From: an uncultured Pelagibacteraceae bacterium
GTDB lineage: Bacteria > Pseudomonadota > Alphaproteobacteria > Pelagibacterales > Pelagibacteraceae
Direction of reading: 5' to 3'
Assembly (NCBI GenBank): GCA_902520645.1
Contig: CABYOP010000003.1
Location: forward strand, 1-48,593
Length of the DNA stretch: 48,593 bases
Shown: piece after piece, positions 1-9,338 of the stretch
Numbering within the stretch: position 1 is the stretch's first letter
Layout of the letters: every line of letters begins with the position of its first letter
The notes under the pieces: generated by a model
Database searches by the model: none
Told to the model about the DNA's origin: nothing
Seen by the model: the letters and a program-made list of their open reading frames with translations, nothing else
Translations under genes and position numbers: made by a program

Positions 1-263
1 ATATTTTCTGAATTAATATTATTTTGTTTCAGGTTTTTTTTTACCCATTTGGTAAGTGATGAACCGTCTCGTTCTCCATGATCTTTTTCTTGAAAACTGA
101 TTAAATTAAAACGATTTAGAGAAAAAAATCTTATTTTATCACTTAATATCTCAAGTTCAGATAAATCTATGAGCAATGAAAAAACTTTATATTTAAAGAA
201 ATGCTCTTTAGGTTTAAATCGTTTATGGATTACTGTTCCACTATAAATACAAGAGTTAATCAT
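1..263 (-). CDS. DUF1365 family protein, N-terminal part (cut by window edge)
   Basis: I translated this by hand from the reverse strand. The reading frame starts at the ATG at 261-263 and runs off the left end, giving about 87 residues. It shows the usual DUF1365 opening: YSGTVIHKR, then a basic and aromatic stretch with H-F-x-Y, an LxxDLSELE segment, and a DHGERDGS segment. DUF1365 proteins have no settled biochemical role. In many proteobacteria they sit beside a COG2907-type FAD oxidoreductase and a cyclopropane fatty-acid synthase, often in regulons for singlet-oxygen or light stress. The start overlaps the end of the upstream oxidoreductase gene by 8 bases, so translation is probably coupled. 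The rest of the protein, and any fatty-acid synthase beyond it, lie outside the window. Confidence 0.8.
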   Translation of the reverse strand, partial: MINSCIYSGTVIHKRFKPKEHFFKYKVFSLLIDLSELEILSDKIRFFSLNRFNLISFQEKDHGERDGSSLTKWVKKNLKQNNINSEN

Positions 264-1494
264 TAAGGTTATTCAGCATTTCAATAGATGATTTTATTCC
301 ATCTTCATGAAATCCGTAACCAAAATAACTCCCACAAAAAAGTAAATCTTTTTGGTTTTGTAATTTAGACAGCTCGTGTTGCGTATCCAATGCTTTTTGA
401 TCATAATATGGATGAGTAAATCTAACTTTTTTAAGTATTTTTGACTTATCAATCTCAAAATATGGATTTAAAGTCAAAAAAATATCTTTTTCACACTTTA
501 AATTTTGTAATAAATTTAACCAATAGCTAATTGAATTCTTTTCAACATTTTTATCATCGATGGATGAATTCCAAGAACTCCAAGCTTTTTTGTTCTTAGG
601 CATGGCTCTAACATCAGTATGAATATACGCTATATTTTCTTTATAGCTAAAATTAGATAGAATTTTTTTCTCGTCCTCTGATGGATTATCAATTAATTCT
701 AAAGCTTCATCTGCATGGGTCGCTATGACTACTTTATCATAATCAAAAAACTCACTTTGCCCTCCATAGTATAAATCAATACCTGAAAGCTTTCTTTTTA
801 ATTTTTTAACTTTATAATTTTTATAATGCTCACCACTTATATTTGATATGATATGATTTACATAAGTTCTGCTTCTCTTTGATACAGTATACCATTGAGG
901 TCTGTTTTTTAATTTAAATAAACCATGATTTTGAAAAAATTTTAAAAAAAAACTTATTGGCATCTTACTTGCCTCTAATGGAGGCATTGACCAAATAGCT
1001 GAAACCATTGGAATTATATGGTAATCTATAAATGGTTTTGATAATCTATTTTTTTCAAGATATTCACCTAAAGTTAATTTTTCTTCTAAGATACTTTCTT
1101 GATCACTTTTTTTATAAAATTTAATTATATCAAAGAACATTTTTAAAAATTTTAAATTAAACAAATTTAATCTATTAGAGAAAATACCGCTTAATCCTTT
1201 TCCACAATATTCAAAATTAGTATTATCAACTGAAACAGAAAAAGACATGTCACTCTTTTCAATTTCAATATTATTTTCTTTAAAAAATTTTATTAAATTT
1301 GGGTATGTTTGAAAGTTAAATACAATAAAACCTATATCAACAGAGACTTTTTTTTCTCCAAAAGTAAGATCAATGGTGTGTGAGTGACCCCCAAAACGGT
1401 CTTCTTTTTCAAAAAGATCTACATGATGTTTTTTGGATAAGTAATATGCAGCACTTAAGCCAGAAATACCTGAGCCGACAACAGCAATTTTCAT
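256..1494 (-). CDS. FAD/NAD-binding amine-oxidase-like oxidoreductase (COG2907 type)
   Basis: This is a 412-residue protein. The N-terminus has the dinucleotide-binding signature GSGISGLSAAYYL (residues 8-20) followed by the acidic strand end LFEKEDRFGGHS, typical of FAD-dependent amine-oxidase/protoporphyrinogen-oxidase-like enzymes. The C-terminus carries the second FAD contact region, LLFCGSYFGYGFHEDGIKSS, as in predicted NAD/FAD-binding proteins of COG2907. The substrate is unknown. Family members co-occur with DUF1365 and lipid-modifying methyltransferases, so a membrane-lipid or unsaturated acyl-chain substrate is likely, but that is inference. It lies 6 bases downstream of gcvP and overlaps the DUF1365 gene by 8 bases, so it may be read as the tail of the glycine cleavage transcript. 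No signal peptide is seen. Confidence 0.8.
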   Translation of the reverse strand: MKIAVVGSGISGLSAAYYLSKKHHVDLFEKEDRFGGHSHTIDLTFGEKKVSVDIGFIVFNFQTYPNLIKFFKENNIEIEKSDMSFSVSVDNTNFEYCGKGLSGIFSNRLNLFNLKFLKMFFDIIKFYKKSDQESILEEKLTLGEYLEKNRLSKPFIDYHIIPMVSAIWSMPPLEASKMPISFFLKFFQNHGLFKLKNRPQWYTVSKRSRTYVNHIISNISGEHYKNYKVKKLKRKLSGIDLYYGGQSEFFDYDKVVIATHADEALELIDNPSEDEKKILSNFSYKENIAYIHTDVRAMPKNKKAWSSWNSSIDDKNVEKNSISYWLNLLQNLKCEKDIFLTLNPYFEIDKSKILKKVRFTHPYYDQKALDTQHELSKLQNQKDLLFCGSYFGYGFHEDGIKSSIEMLNNLND

Positions 1495-1500
1495 TAATTT

Positions 1501-4371
1501 TTATGCTGCATCTTCTTTAAACTCATCCATACTAGGACAAGTACAAAAAATATTTTTATCTCCATAAACATTGTCTACTCGTGCGACTGGAGGCCAAAAT
1601 TTATTTGTTTTCAAGAATTTTGCAGGATACGCTGCTTGCTGTCTAGAATATTTGTGTTTCCATTCATCTGATGAAAGTTCAATATCAGTATGAGGTGCGT
1701 TTTTAATTGGATTATCTACTTTATCAAATTTACCAGACTTAATCATTTCTATTTCCGTTTTAATATTTATTAAAGTATCACAAAATCTATCTATTTCCGT
1801 TAAACTTTCACTCTCAGTAGGTTCTATCATCATTGTACCAGCAACTGGCCACGACATTGTTGGTGCATGGAACCCATAGTCAATTAATCTTTTTGCAATG
1901 TCTTCCTCACTCACACCCGTTTCACTTTTAATTGATCTAATATCAATTATACATTCATGAGCAACATTCCCATTAGTACCTTTGTATAAAATTGGAAAAT
2001 GGTTTTTTAATCTATGAGCTATATAATTAGCGTTTAAAATGGCAACTTCTGTAGCTAATTTCAAACCTTGAGATCCCATCATTTTTATATACATCCAAGA
2101 AATAGATAAAATACTTGAACTACCCCAAGGTGCTGCAGAAACTGCACCTATGCCTGTTGCAGGACCACAATCTTTAACCACTGGATGATTGGGTAAATAA
2201 ACTTGTAAATGTCTTTTGCAAGCAATTGGTCCCATACCTGGTCCTCCACCACCGTGTGGAATGCAGAAAGTTTTGTGTAAATTTATATGACAAACATCTG
2301 GACCAAAATTTCCAGGTTTTGCAATGCCTACAAGCGCATTTAGGTTTGCACCATCCATGTAAACTTGACCACCATGTTTATGAATTAAATCACAAATTTC
2401 TGATATTTTTTCTTCGAAAACTCCGTGTGTAGAAGGATATGTAACCATCAAAGCTCCAAGATTTTCTGAATGTGTTTCTGCTTTTTTCTTTAAATCTTCG
2501 AAATCTACATTCCCTTCTTTATCACAATCTACTACTACAACTTTCATTCCAACCATTTGTGCACTTGCTGGATTAGTTCCATGTGCTGAGCTAGGTATTA
2601 AACATATATTTCTATTTTCATCACCTCTCTCTAAGTGATATTTTCGTATTACCATTAATCCCGCATATTCACCTTGAGCACCTGCATTTGGCTGAAGTGA
2701 AACTCCAGAAAAACCAGTAATTGATCTTAGCCAATTTTTAAGATCAGTGAATAATTCTCTATAACCCTCCATCTGTTCAACAGGCACAAACGGATGAGGC
2801 TCAGCTAATTCTCTCCATGAAATAGGTATCATTTCTGCAGTAGCATTTAATTTCATAGTACATGAGCCTAGTGCAATCATGGTTCTGTTAAGAGCTATAT
2901 CTTTATCTTCTAACTTTTTAAGATATCTAAGCATTTCTGTCTCTGAGTGGTATGAATTAAAAACAGGGTGTTCTAAATATTTAGAAGTTCTAATTAAATT
3001 TTTTGGTAAATTTAATAAATTTGCTACAGGATCTTCTTTTTTAATTGATTCTGCTGCATTAAAAATTTTTAGTAGTTGGTTTACTCTATAAACATTTTTT
3101 CTTTCATCGAAAGATACAGATAACATTTCCGAATTTACTTTTCTAATATTAACTTTTTGATTTAAAGCATTTTCAAAAATCTGATCAGTCTTTTCTTTAG
3201 TGATAATAGTTACAGTATCAAAAAAATAATCAGAATATAATTCATATCCAGATTGTTTAATTTTATCAGCAAAATTTTTTGCTAATTGAGATACTCTTTC
3301 AGAAATATTTTTAATTCCATCAGGTCCATGATAAATAGTATAAGCTGCTGACACAATTGCTAACAAAGCTTGAGCTGTACAAATGTTGCTTGTAGCTTTA
3401 TCTCTTCTTATGTGCTGTTCTCTAGTTTGTAATGATAATCTGTAGGCTTTATTTCCGTGTCTATCCACTGAAACCCCTACTAATCTACCAGGTAAAGATC
3501 TTTTATATTCATCTTTTGTCGCAAAAAATGCTGCGTGAGGTCCACCATATCCCATTGGAATTCCAAACCGTTGAGAACTACCCACGGCTATATCAGCACC
3601 TAGTTCTCTTGGTGTTTTTAACTTAGCAAGTGAAAGTAAATCGCATGCAAGTATTGCTTTACCATTCTTTTTATGGATTTTACTTATTGACTCACTTGGA
3701 TCTTTAATGTCACCTAAAGTTCCAGGATATTGTAAAATTCCACATACAACATCCTCTTTTAAATTATCTAAAACTTTATCTTCATTCCCGACAAGAACTT
3801 TGAGCCCCATAGGTTCTGCCCTAGTTTTTATAAGATCAATTGTTTGAGGATGACAGTTTTCTGATACAAATACTAATTTGCAATCACTTTTATTTAATCT
3901 GTAACTCAAACCCACAGCTTCAGCAGCAGCTGTACTTTCATCAAGTAATGATGCGTTAGCAATGTCCATGCCAGTAAAATCAACAATCATCTGTTGGAAG
4001 TTCAGTAACATTTCTAACCTACCTTGTGCTACTTCAGGCTGATAAGGTGTGTATGAAGTATACCAACCAGGATTTTCTAATATATTTCTTAAAATCACAT
4101 AAGGTGTGTAAGTTCCATAATAACCCATACCAATAAAATTAGAGTAAATCTGATTTTTTTTTGAAATCACTTTTAATTTTCTTAGCGCTTCATATTCTGA
4201 ATTAGACTCGCCAATATTAAGTTCACCTTTAAACTGTATTTTTTCTGGAACAGTATTTTTTATAAGGTCATCTAAAGAACTATATTTAAGTTCACTGAGC
4301 ATTTTTTTTTGATCTTCTTCAGAAGGACCAATATGTCTTCTCAAAAAATCTTTTTGTGAATTATGTAACAT
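1501..4371 (-). CDS. gcvP: Glycine dehydrogenase (decarboxylating), P-protein
   Basis: This is the PLP-dependent P-protein of the glycine cleavage system. It decarboxylates glycine and passes the aminomethyl group to the lipoyl arm of GcvH. At 956 residues it is the full-length single-chain form, with the two homologous halves fused. The N-terminus RRHIGPSEEDQKKML is characteristic. The C-terminal half contains the PLP-lysine region NLHKTFCIPHGGGGPGMGP. The ATG at 4369-4371 shares one base with the gcvH stop, so gcvT, gcvH and gcvP form a tightly coupled operon. The whole operon lies behind a glycine riboswitch, so it should be expressed when glycine is plentiful. No domain is missing. Confidence 0.97.
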   Translation of the reverse strand: MLHNSQKDFLRRHIGPSEEDQKKMLSELKYSSLDDLIKNTVPEKIQFKGELNIGESNSEYEALRKLKVISKKNQIYSNFIGMGYYGTYTPYVILRNILENPGWYTSYTPYQPEVAQGRLEMLLNFQQMIVDFTGMDIANASLLDESTAAAEAVGLSYRLNKSDCKLVFVSENCHPQTIDLIKTRAEPMGLKVLVGNEDKVLDNLKEDVVCGILQYPGTLGDIKDPSESISKIHKKNGKAILACDLLSLAKLKTPRELGADIAVGSSQRFGIPMGYGGPHAAFFATKDEYKRSLPGRLVGVSVDRHGNKAYRLSLQTREQHIRRDKATSNICTAQALLAIVSAAYTIYHGPDGIKNISERVSQLAKNFADKIKQSGYELYSDYFFDTVTIITKEKTDQIFENALNQKVNIRKVNSEMLSVSFDERKNVYRVNQLLKIFNAAESIKKEDPVANLLNLPKNLIRTSKYLEHPVFNSYHSETEMLRYLKKLEDKDIALNRTMIALGSCTMKLNATAEMIPISWRELAEPHPFVPVEQMEGYRELFTDLKNWLRSITGFSGVSLQPNAGAQGEYAGLMVIRKYHLERGDENRNICLIPSSAHGTNPASAQMVGMKVVVVDCDKEGNVDFEDLKKKAETHSENLGALMVTYPSTHGVFEEKISEICDLIHKHGGQVYMDGANLNALVGIAKPGNFGPDVCHINLHKTFCIPHGGGGPGMGPIACKRHLQVYLPNHPVVKDCGPATGIGAVSAAPWGSSSILSISWMYIKMMGSQGLKLATEVAILNANYIAHRLKNHFPILYKGTNGNVAHECIIDIRSIKSETGVSEEDIAKRLIDYGFHAPTMSWPVAGTMMIEPTESESLTEIDRFCDTLINIKTEIEMIKSGKFDKVDNPIKNAPHTDIELSSDEWKHKYSRQQAAYPAKFLKTNKFWPPVARVDNVYGDKNIFCTCPSMDEFKEDAA

Positions 4372-4751
4372 TAACTAGAACTCTCCTTTGCAAACTTATC
4401 ATATTCCTCTTTATTCATTAAACTATCTAACTCAGAAATATCTTTCATTTTTAATTTAAAAAACCAAGCTGTACCCTCAGGATCCTCATTTATTTTTGCA
4501 GGATCATCAACAATGGCTTGGTTTATATCAACAACTTCCCCACTTACAGGTGTATAAACGTCACTTGCAGCTTTAGTAGATTCAACTACGCCAGCAGTTC
4601 CATCTTTTTCAACATTTGAGCCCTTCTCAGGTAATTCTGCAAATACTATATCACCTAGCATTTCAGTTGCATGTTGAGTTATACCAATTGTGGCTACATC
4701 TCCCTCTAAAATAATCCACTCATGTTCTTTTGAAAATTTAACTTCGCTCAT
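4371..4751 (-). CDS. gcvH: Glycine cleavage system H protein
   Basis: This is the lipoyl carrier protein of the glycine cleavage system. At 126 residues it has the normal family length. The lipoylation motif [10 protein letters not shown] places the modified lysine at residue 60. The fold markers HEWI near the N-terminus and [12 protein letters not shown] before the lipoyl hairpin are present. It shuttles the aminomethyl group from GcvP to GcvT and is reoxidised by lipoamide dehydrogenase, whose gene is not in this window. Start and stop codons overlap both neighbours by one base. Confidence 0.97.
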   Translation of the reverse strand: MSEVKFSKEHEWIILEGDVATIGITQHATEMLGDIVFAELPEKGSNVEKDGTAGVVESTKAASDVYTPVSGEVVDINQAIVDDPAKINEDPEGTAWFFKLKMKDISELDSLMNKEEYDKFAKESSS

Positions 4752-5854
4752 TAATTCACTCCTTTCACATAACTTTTTTTATAAAACGGTAACTTACAAA
4801 TATTTGCTGGATGTTTTTTACCTCTTACCTCTAATAAAATTTTAGTATCAATTTTAGAAAATTCTTTATCAACATATCCCATTGCTATTGGACCATTAAT
4901 ACTTGGACCAAATGTGCCACTTGTTATTTCTCCAATTGGTAATTCAGTTTCATTAAATATCTTGGTCTTTTCTCTAGCGATTAATCTGCCTTCGGGTTTA
5001 ATTCCAACTCTTATTTGTTTTGCACCTTCCTTAATTTGGTTAATTATTTTATCCGAGCCCACAAAACCTCCATTCGATAATCTTTCTTTTGATATTGCCC
5101 ATTTAAGGTTCGCCTCTACTGGAGTTTTATTTAGGTCTAATTCATGACCATATAAACATAATCCAGCCTCTAATCTCAAAGTATCTCTTGCTCCAAGACC
5201 AATTAGTTCTGCACCCTTCTTAATTAAGCTTTTTGTAAATTCTTCAGCTAAATCATTTGGAATGGATACTTCAAAACCATCCTCTCCTGTGTATCCTGAT
5301 CTAGTAACAAATAACTTTTGACCATTATAATCAAACCAGTCACCTGTCATAAAAGTTAAGTTTTGAACCCCATTTATGGTTTCATTTAAAATTTCTACTG
5401 CTTTTGGACCTTGTATTGCAACTAGTGCTCTATCATTACTTAGTTCCATTTTATATTTTTTAGACAATATATCGCTTAAAATTTCAAAATCTTTTTCTTT
5501 GCATGCAGCATTTAAAATAATTAAGTATCCATCTTCCAGTTTTGTAATTATAAGATCATCATAAATACCTGCCTCTTCGTTCATAAGAAAACTATACTTA
5601 GAGCAATTTTGTTGAAGATTTTTTAAATCTAAAGGAAAAATTTTTTCAAGATCGGATGTTAGATTTTCATTTCCATAAATAAACAATTGACCCATATGTG
5701 AAACATCAAAGATACCAGCATGCGATCTTGTAAATTTATGCTCTTCAATAACACCTCTGCTGTACTGAATTGGCATCTCATAGCCAGCAAATTCAACAAA
5801 CTTAGCTTGGCTATCTTGATGTAATTTATTTAAAGATGTTTTTTTAATTTCCAT
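4751..5854 (-). CDS. gcvT: Aminomethyltransferase, glycine cleavage T protein
   Basis: This 367-residue T protein transfers the one-carbon unit from the aminomethyl-lipoyl arm of GcvH to tetrahydrofolate, releasing ammonia. Family signs are the N-terminal [16 protein letters not shown] and FDVSHMGQ segments, the folate-binding domain with [10 protein letters not shown], and the [18 protein letters not shown] region; the C-terminal barrel has [11 protein letters not shown]. It is the first gene of the gcvTHP operon. Its ATG lies about 16 bases after the glycine aptamer ends, with a short purine-rich AGGG a few bases upstream as the likely ribosome site. That spacing suggests the riboswitch controls access to this start or early transcription. 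Confidence 0.97.
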   Translation of the reverse strand: MEIKKTSLNKLHQDSQAKFVEFAGYEMPIQYSRGVIEEHKFTRSHAGIFDVSHMGQLFIYGNENLTSDLEKIFPLDLKNLQQNCSKYSFLMNEEAGIYDDLIITKLEDGYLIILNAACKEKDFEILSDILSKKYKMELSNDRALVAIQGPKAVEILNETINGVQNLTFMTGDWFDYNGQKLFVTRSGYTGEDGFEVSIPNDLAEEFTKSLIKKGAELIGLGARDTLRLEAGLCLYGHELDLNKTPVEANLKWAISKERLSNGGFVGSDKIINQIKEGAKQIRVGIKPEGRLIAREKTKIFNETELPIGEITSGTFGPSINGPIAMGYVDKEFSKIDTKILLEVRGKKHPANICKLPFYKKSYVKGVN

Positions 5855-5869
5855 ACTAACCCTATCGTA

Positions 5870-6012
5870 CCCATCTGTATATTTGCCTGAGAGTTTTACT
5901 CCTTCGGCGAGAATCTAATCTCTTTCCAGAGTTAATATGTTACGGTCCTTTTACCTGAGAGTTTCCTGGGTGGTTGCTCCTTCGGTGCCACATTAAATAG
6001 TGATCTCTCCCG
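5870..6012 (-). promoter_or_regulatory. Tandem glycine riboswitch upstream of gcvTHP
   Basis: Reading the reverse strand, two glycine aptamers occur in series. The first contains CACCGAAGGAGCAA, then CCCAGGAAACTCTCAGG and AAAGGACCGT. After a CTCTGGAAAGAG element the second follows, with CGCCGAAGGAG, AAACTCTCAGGCAAA and a closing ACAGATGGG. These conserved blocks match the well-known glycine riboswitch consensus, including the tandem arrangement. It sits directly between a promoter and the gcvT start. Glycine riboswitches in front of gcvT are established in SAR11, where they link glycine supply to its breakdown. No strong intrinsic terminator hairpin is visible before the ATG, so control may act on translation. 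Boundaries are good to within a few bases. Confidence 0.96.
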
Positions 6013-6021
6013 TTAAGAAAT

Positions 6022-6048
6022 ATTCTATCATATATCAACCAATGTCAA
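6022..6048 (-). promoter_or_regulatory. Candidate sigma-70 promoter for the gcv operon
   Basis: On the reverse strand a perfect -35 hexamer TTGACA (6043-6048) is followed after 15 bases by TAGAAT (6022-6027), five of six bases matching the -10 consensus. The spacer is slightly short. Transcription would begin about 6-8 bases on, just where the first glycine aptamer starts. It is squeezed between the end of the DMT permease gene and the riboswitch. Confidence 0.6.
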
Positions 6049-6052
6049 TATT

Positions 6053-6925
6053 TTAAGAAGTCTTTTTTTCTAAGGAATAAAGATTGTAAAATTGAAGTAA
6101 TACTGCAAAAATTACAATTGCACCTCCAATAATCACTATAAATGGTGGCTGTTCATTAATAAACATCCATGCCCAAAGTGGACCAAGAACTGCCTCTGTT
6201 AACATTATGATTCCAACCATAGCGGATGGTGTTCTTTGAGCACCAATTGTAATTAAGATAAATCCAAATCCTAATTGCATAAAACCTGCTAAGAAACCTA
6301 AAAAAATATCATGTGCAGAAATTAAAATTTTTCCAGACATTAAAAACCCAATGGTTAAAGCAAAAACCCCAGCAATAAATTGTGCAGGCACCATATCTAC
6401 ATTAGGATATTTTCTTACAACTAATATTAAAACTGCAAACGAAATTGGCATTATAAATGCAGCAATATTGCCTGTCATTTGACCAGGAGATAAAGAGTTT
6501 CCTACCATCAACAGGATACCAGAAATTGCTAATATTATAGAAGTAAGCGTGATGACTGAAATTTTTTCCTTTAAAAAAAAATATCCAAAAATTGCTAAAA
6601 AGATTGTTTGAGTTTGAATTATGAAATTAGCATTTGCAACAGTAGTGTTATACATTGCAAAAACGTATCCACAAAAACCAAAAGATAAAATAAAACCTCC
6701 AATAAATCCTGGAAAACCTAAATTATAGAATGATCGAAAAACTTGTTTTTTGTAAGTTATGATTAAGTAAAGACTAATTATAATTAGAAAAAAAACTGTT
6801 CTCCAAAATAAAATTTGCCAAAGGGTTGCTCCCTCAAAAGATTTTACTATTAATCCACCAAAACTTAGACTGCAAGCCCCAAGAAATACTAATAGTGGAC
6901 CTGGCAATTTTCTTATGATGTTCAT
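6053..6925 (-). CDS. EamA/DMT-family membrane transporter
   Basis: This 290-residue protein is almost entirely hydrophobic, with about ten predicted membrane segments in two repeats, as in the drug/metabolite transporter superfamily (EamA domains). Family marks are GACSLSFGGLIVK near the N-terminus, NANFIIQTQTIFLAIFGYFFLKE at the end of the first repeat, and the matching TEAVLGPLWAWMFINEQP in the second. The substrate cannot be read from sequence. Its ATG overlaps the stop of the 5-oxoprolinase subunit C gene by one base, so the two are translationally linked. A role in moving 5-oxoproline, glutamate or another amino-acid-like compound is reasonable inference, not shown. Confidence 0.85.
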   Translation of the reverse strand: MNIIRKLPGPLLVFLGACSLSFGGLIVKSFEGATLWQILFWRTVFFLIIISLYLIITYKKQVFRSFYNLGFPGFIGGFILSFGFCGYVFAMYNTTVANANFIIQTQTIFLAIFGYFFLKEKISVITLTSIILAISGILLMVGNSLSPGQMTGNIAAFIMPISFAVLILVVRKYPNVDMVPAQFIAGVFALTIGFLMSGKILISAHDIFLGFLAGFMQLGFGFILITIGAQRTPSAMVGIIMLTEAVLGPLWAWMFINEQPPFIVIIGGAIVIFAVLLQFYNLYSLEKKTS

Positions 6926-7881
6926 TAAATTTGATTAAGTAAATTCTTTGTGTCCATTTCATACAGTTTAAATAAAGTTTCTGCATCAGATAATTCTATT
7001 TCTTGAAATTTGACTTTTGAACCTGGTGCTAATTGTACTAAGCGATCATAATCAACGCTAACTACAACACCTATTTTTGGATAACCGCCTACTGTGCCAT
7101 GATCTGACAGCATAATTATTGGATTACCATCAGCTGGAACTTGTATGACACCCTTGACCAAACCCTCAGACTTAATATTTGTATTTATAATATTTTCAAT
7201 TTTTGGCCCCTCAAGTCTCATCCCCATCCTGTCAGATAATTTTGAAACAACAAATTCTTTCTCAAAAAATATTTTTTTTCCCTCGTCTGAAAAATAATCA
7301 AAATTAGTTCCCTTAATTACTCTTATGTTTTCAATTTTACTATTTATATAATTTACTTTTTTCAGTGTTTTATTGGAATTAATTTTTAATAGATTAATCT
7401 TTTGACCACTATCTAGTTTCTTTCCATTATTTGAACCAATATTTGCTTTAGTATTGATTGAACAACTATTCCATTGAAAGTTAAGATCAATTTCAGACCC
7501 TATTGCGAGATAACCATAAACAGATTTGTTAGTAGAAATTATGTTAACTTCATCACCATTTTCCAAATGGTAGCTCTGATAACAAACTCCATCAATTTCA
7601 TTATCTTTTTTTTTGATTTTAAAAATTACATCTCCAGTAATTACAAAATTTAATTGATCACCTGTATATTTCAAATGTGGACCTTGATAAGCAAATTCAA
7701 TGACAGGAGCGGTCAAATGATTGCCAACTAATTTATTTGCTAAAAGGAAATTTCGGTTATCCATTACACCACTAAAAGGAATTCCAATATGATATAAATT
7801 TTCTCTTCCTTTATCTTGAAACGTTGTATTAATACCACCCCTTAATATTTCAAAATAATTACCTATCATTTTTACTCTCAT
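6925..7881 (-). CDS. pxpC: 5-oxoprolinase subunit C (biotin-dependent carboxyltransferase-like domain)
   Basis: This 318-residue protein belongs to the KipA/PxpC family, related to the C-terminal domain of urea amidolyase. Visible marks are GINTTFQDKGRENLYHIGIPFSGVMD at the N-terminus, SDRMGMRLEGP, then GVIQVPADGNPIIMLSDHGTVGGYPKI. With PxpA and PxpB it hydrolyses 5-oxoproline to glutamate using ATP. It overlaps the end of pxpB. The first ATG gives a 23-base overlap, and an internal ATG four codons later (7869) gives 11 bases, so the true start is uncertain. The DMT permease follows with a one-base overlap. Confidence 0.93.
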   Translation of the reverse strand: MRVKMIGNYFEILRGGINTTFQDKGRENLYHIGIPFSGVMDNRNFLLANKLVGNHLTAPVIEFAYQGPHLKYTGDQLNFVITGDVIFKIKKKDNEIDGVCYQSYHLENGDEVNIISTNKSVYGYLAIGSEIDLNFQWNSCSINTKANIGSNNGKKLDSGQKINLLKINSNKTLKKVNYINSKIENIRVIKGTNFDYFSDEGKKIFFEKEFVVSKLSDRMGMRLEGPKIENIINTNIKSEGLVKGVIQVPADGNPIIMLSDHGTVGGYPKIGVVVSVDYDRLVQLAPGSKVKFQEIELSDAETLFKLYEMDTKNLLNQI

Positions 7882-8536
7882 ATTCTTGTCGTGAAATTTT
7901 TTTAAAAATAATTGTATCTCCAGGGTTAATTAAATTCGGATCTTTCTCTTTACTATCATCAAATACTTTTAAAGGAGTGTTTCCAATTATATTCCAACCG
8001 CCTGGGCTATCAAAAGTATAAATATTTGCAAATTGTTCGGTAATACCGACTGATCCCTGGGGTACTTTTACTCTTGGAGTTTCTAAACGTTGAGTTCTTA
8101 AATTTTCATCTATATCTCCCAAAAAAGGCATTCCAGCGATAAAACCCGTCATATAACAAAAGTACTCTTTATCAAAAAACTTTGTCAAAATTTCCTGATA
8201 ACTTAAATTTAATTTTTTTTCTAATCTATCTCTGTCTAATGCGAAATTTTCCTCACAACAAACAGGTACTTCAATTTTTTTATTATTTTTGTTCTGTTCA
8301 ATGGTTGTATCTAAGTTTTCAATTTTATTTTTGATTTCACTAAAATTGGTAACACGAAGATCAAATGAAATAATTAATTTATTATATGATGGAGTGAGGT
8401 TATTAATACCTTTAATTTTTTTTTCTCTAATAGTATTAAAATATTTTATTACTTCTAAATTCGTTGCTTTATTTACCTGTATACCAAAGTCACAATACAA
8501 TGCTGCGTCACCAAGATTTGATATATTTTTTAACAT
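7859..8536 (-). CDS. pxpB: 5-oxoprolinase subunit B (KipI family)
   Basis: This 225-residue protein is of the KipI/PxpB type. It opens with SNLGDAALYCDFG, and the C-terminal half carries GFIAGMPFLGDIDE, TPRVKVPQGSVGI and FDSPGGWNIIGNTPLKVFD, all typical of this family. It forms the B-C unit of the ATP-dependent 5-oxoprolinase that recycles 5-oxoproline, a damage product of glutamine and glutathione metabolism. The start at 8534-8536 faces the pxpA start only 28 bases away on the other strand, so the complex is encoded divergently rather than in one operon. Confidence 0.94.
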   Translation of the reverse strand: MLKNISNLGDAALYCDFGIQVNKATNLEVIKYFNTIREKKIKGINNLTPSYNKLIISFDLRVTNFSEIKNKIENLDTTIEQNKNNKKIEVPVCCEENFALDRDRLEKKLNLSYQEILTKFFDKEYFCYMTGFIAGMPFLGDIDENLRTQRLETPRVKVPQGSVGITEQFANIYTFDSPGGWNIIGNTPLKVFDDSKEKDPNLINPGDTIIFKKISRQEYESKNDR

Positions 8537-8564
8537 GCCATGTTATACTTCAACAATTAACGGT

Positions 8565-9338
8565 ATGGAAATTAATATAAATTGCGATTTAGGTGAAAAA
8601 TCAAAACACCATTCAAATAAATATGATCCAGATTTACTTGAAATAGTAAATTCTGCTAACGTAGCTTGTGGATATCACGCTGGAGATAGTCAATCAATGA
8701 ATGAAGTGGTCCAAATATCAAAAAAAAATGGAGTTAGTATTGGTGCTCATCCATCATTCAAAGATCCAGAAAATTTTGGACGTGAAAGGATGGAATTATC
8801 ATCTGCTGAAATTAAAAAGCTAATTTTTGATCAATATGAAATTCTTCAAAAAATTGCGCATAATTATGGAGAAACTGTCACTCATATTAAGCCTCATGGT
8901 GCATTGAATAATATGGCATGTGAAGATATTAGCTTAGCAACAACTTTAGCTATCGCAATAAACGAAATTAGTAAAGATTTAATATATTTAGTTCCAACTG
9001 GTTCAAAAATGGAAGTAGCTGCTAAAAAATTAAATATGAAAATTGCATGCGAAATTTTTGCAGATAGAAATTATGAGGATGATGGCAACTTGGTCTCAAG
9101 AAAAAAACCTTATGCTTTGATAACTGATCCAGTACAAGCAAAAAAGCATGTTTTATCAATGGTTAAAAATCAGTCACTTAATTGTCACAGCGGAAAACAA
9201 ATACCTTGTGAAATAGACTCTATTTGCATACATGGTGATAATAAAAGTGCATTAGCTACAGCAAAGTCTATAAAAGACAATTTGTTAGAAAATGGACTTA
9301 TATTAAAACCTTTAAACCATTTGGAGAAATTTATTTAA
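8565..9338 (+). CDS. pxpA: 5-oxoprolinase subunit A (LamB/YcsF family)
   Basis: The protein has 257 residues from the ATG at 8565. The open frame extends upstream to 8289, but that part is antisense to pxpB and does not resemble the family, which begins MEININCDLGE as here. Conserved marks are ANVACGYHAGD, GAHPSFKDPENFGR, HIKPHGALNN, EIFADRNYEDDGNLVSR and the C-terminal ICIHGD. This metal-binding subunit acts with PxpB and PxpC, encoded divergently next door. Its stop codon overlaps the ATG of the following TPR gene by one base. Confidence 0.95.
   Translation: MEININCDLGEKSKHHSNKYDPDLLEIVNSANVACGYHAGDSQSMNEVVQISKKNGVSIGAHPSFKDPENFGRERMELSSAEIKKLIFDQYEILQKIAHNYGETVTHIKPHGALNNMACEDISLATTLAIAINEISKDLIYLVPTGSKMEVAAKKLNMKIACEIFADRNYEDDGNLVSRKKPYALITDPVQAKKHVLSMVKNQSLNCHSGKQIPCEIDSICIHGDNKSALATAKSIKDNLLENGLILKPLNHLEKFI

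Noticed and set aside
8289..8564. N-terminal extension of pxpA
   Set aside because: This part is antisense to pxpB, and the family starts at MEININCDLGE, so the ATG at 8565 is chosen.
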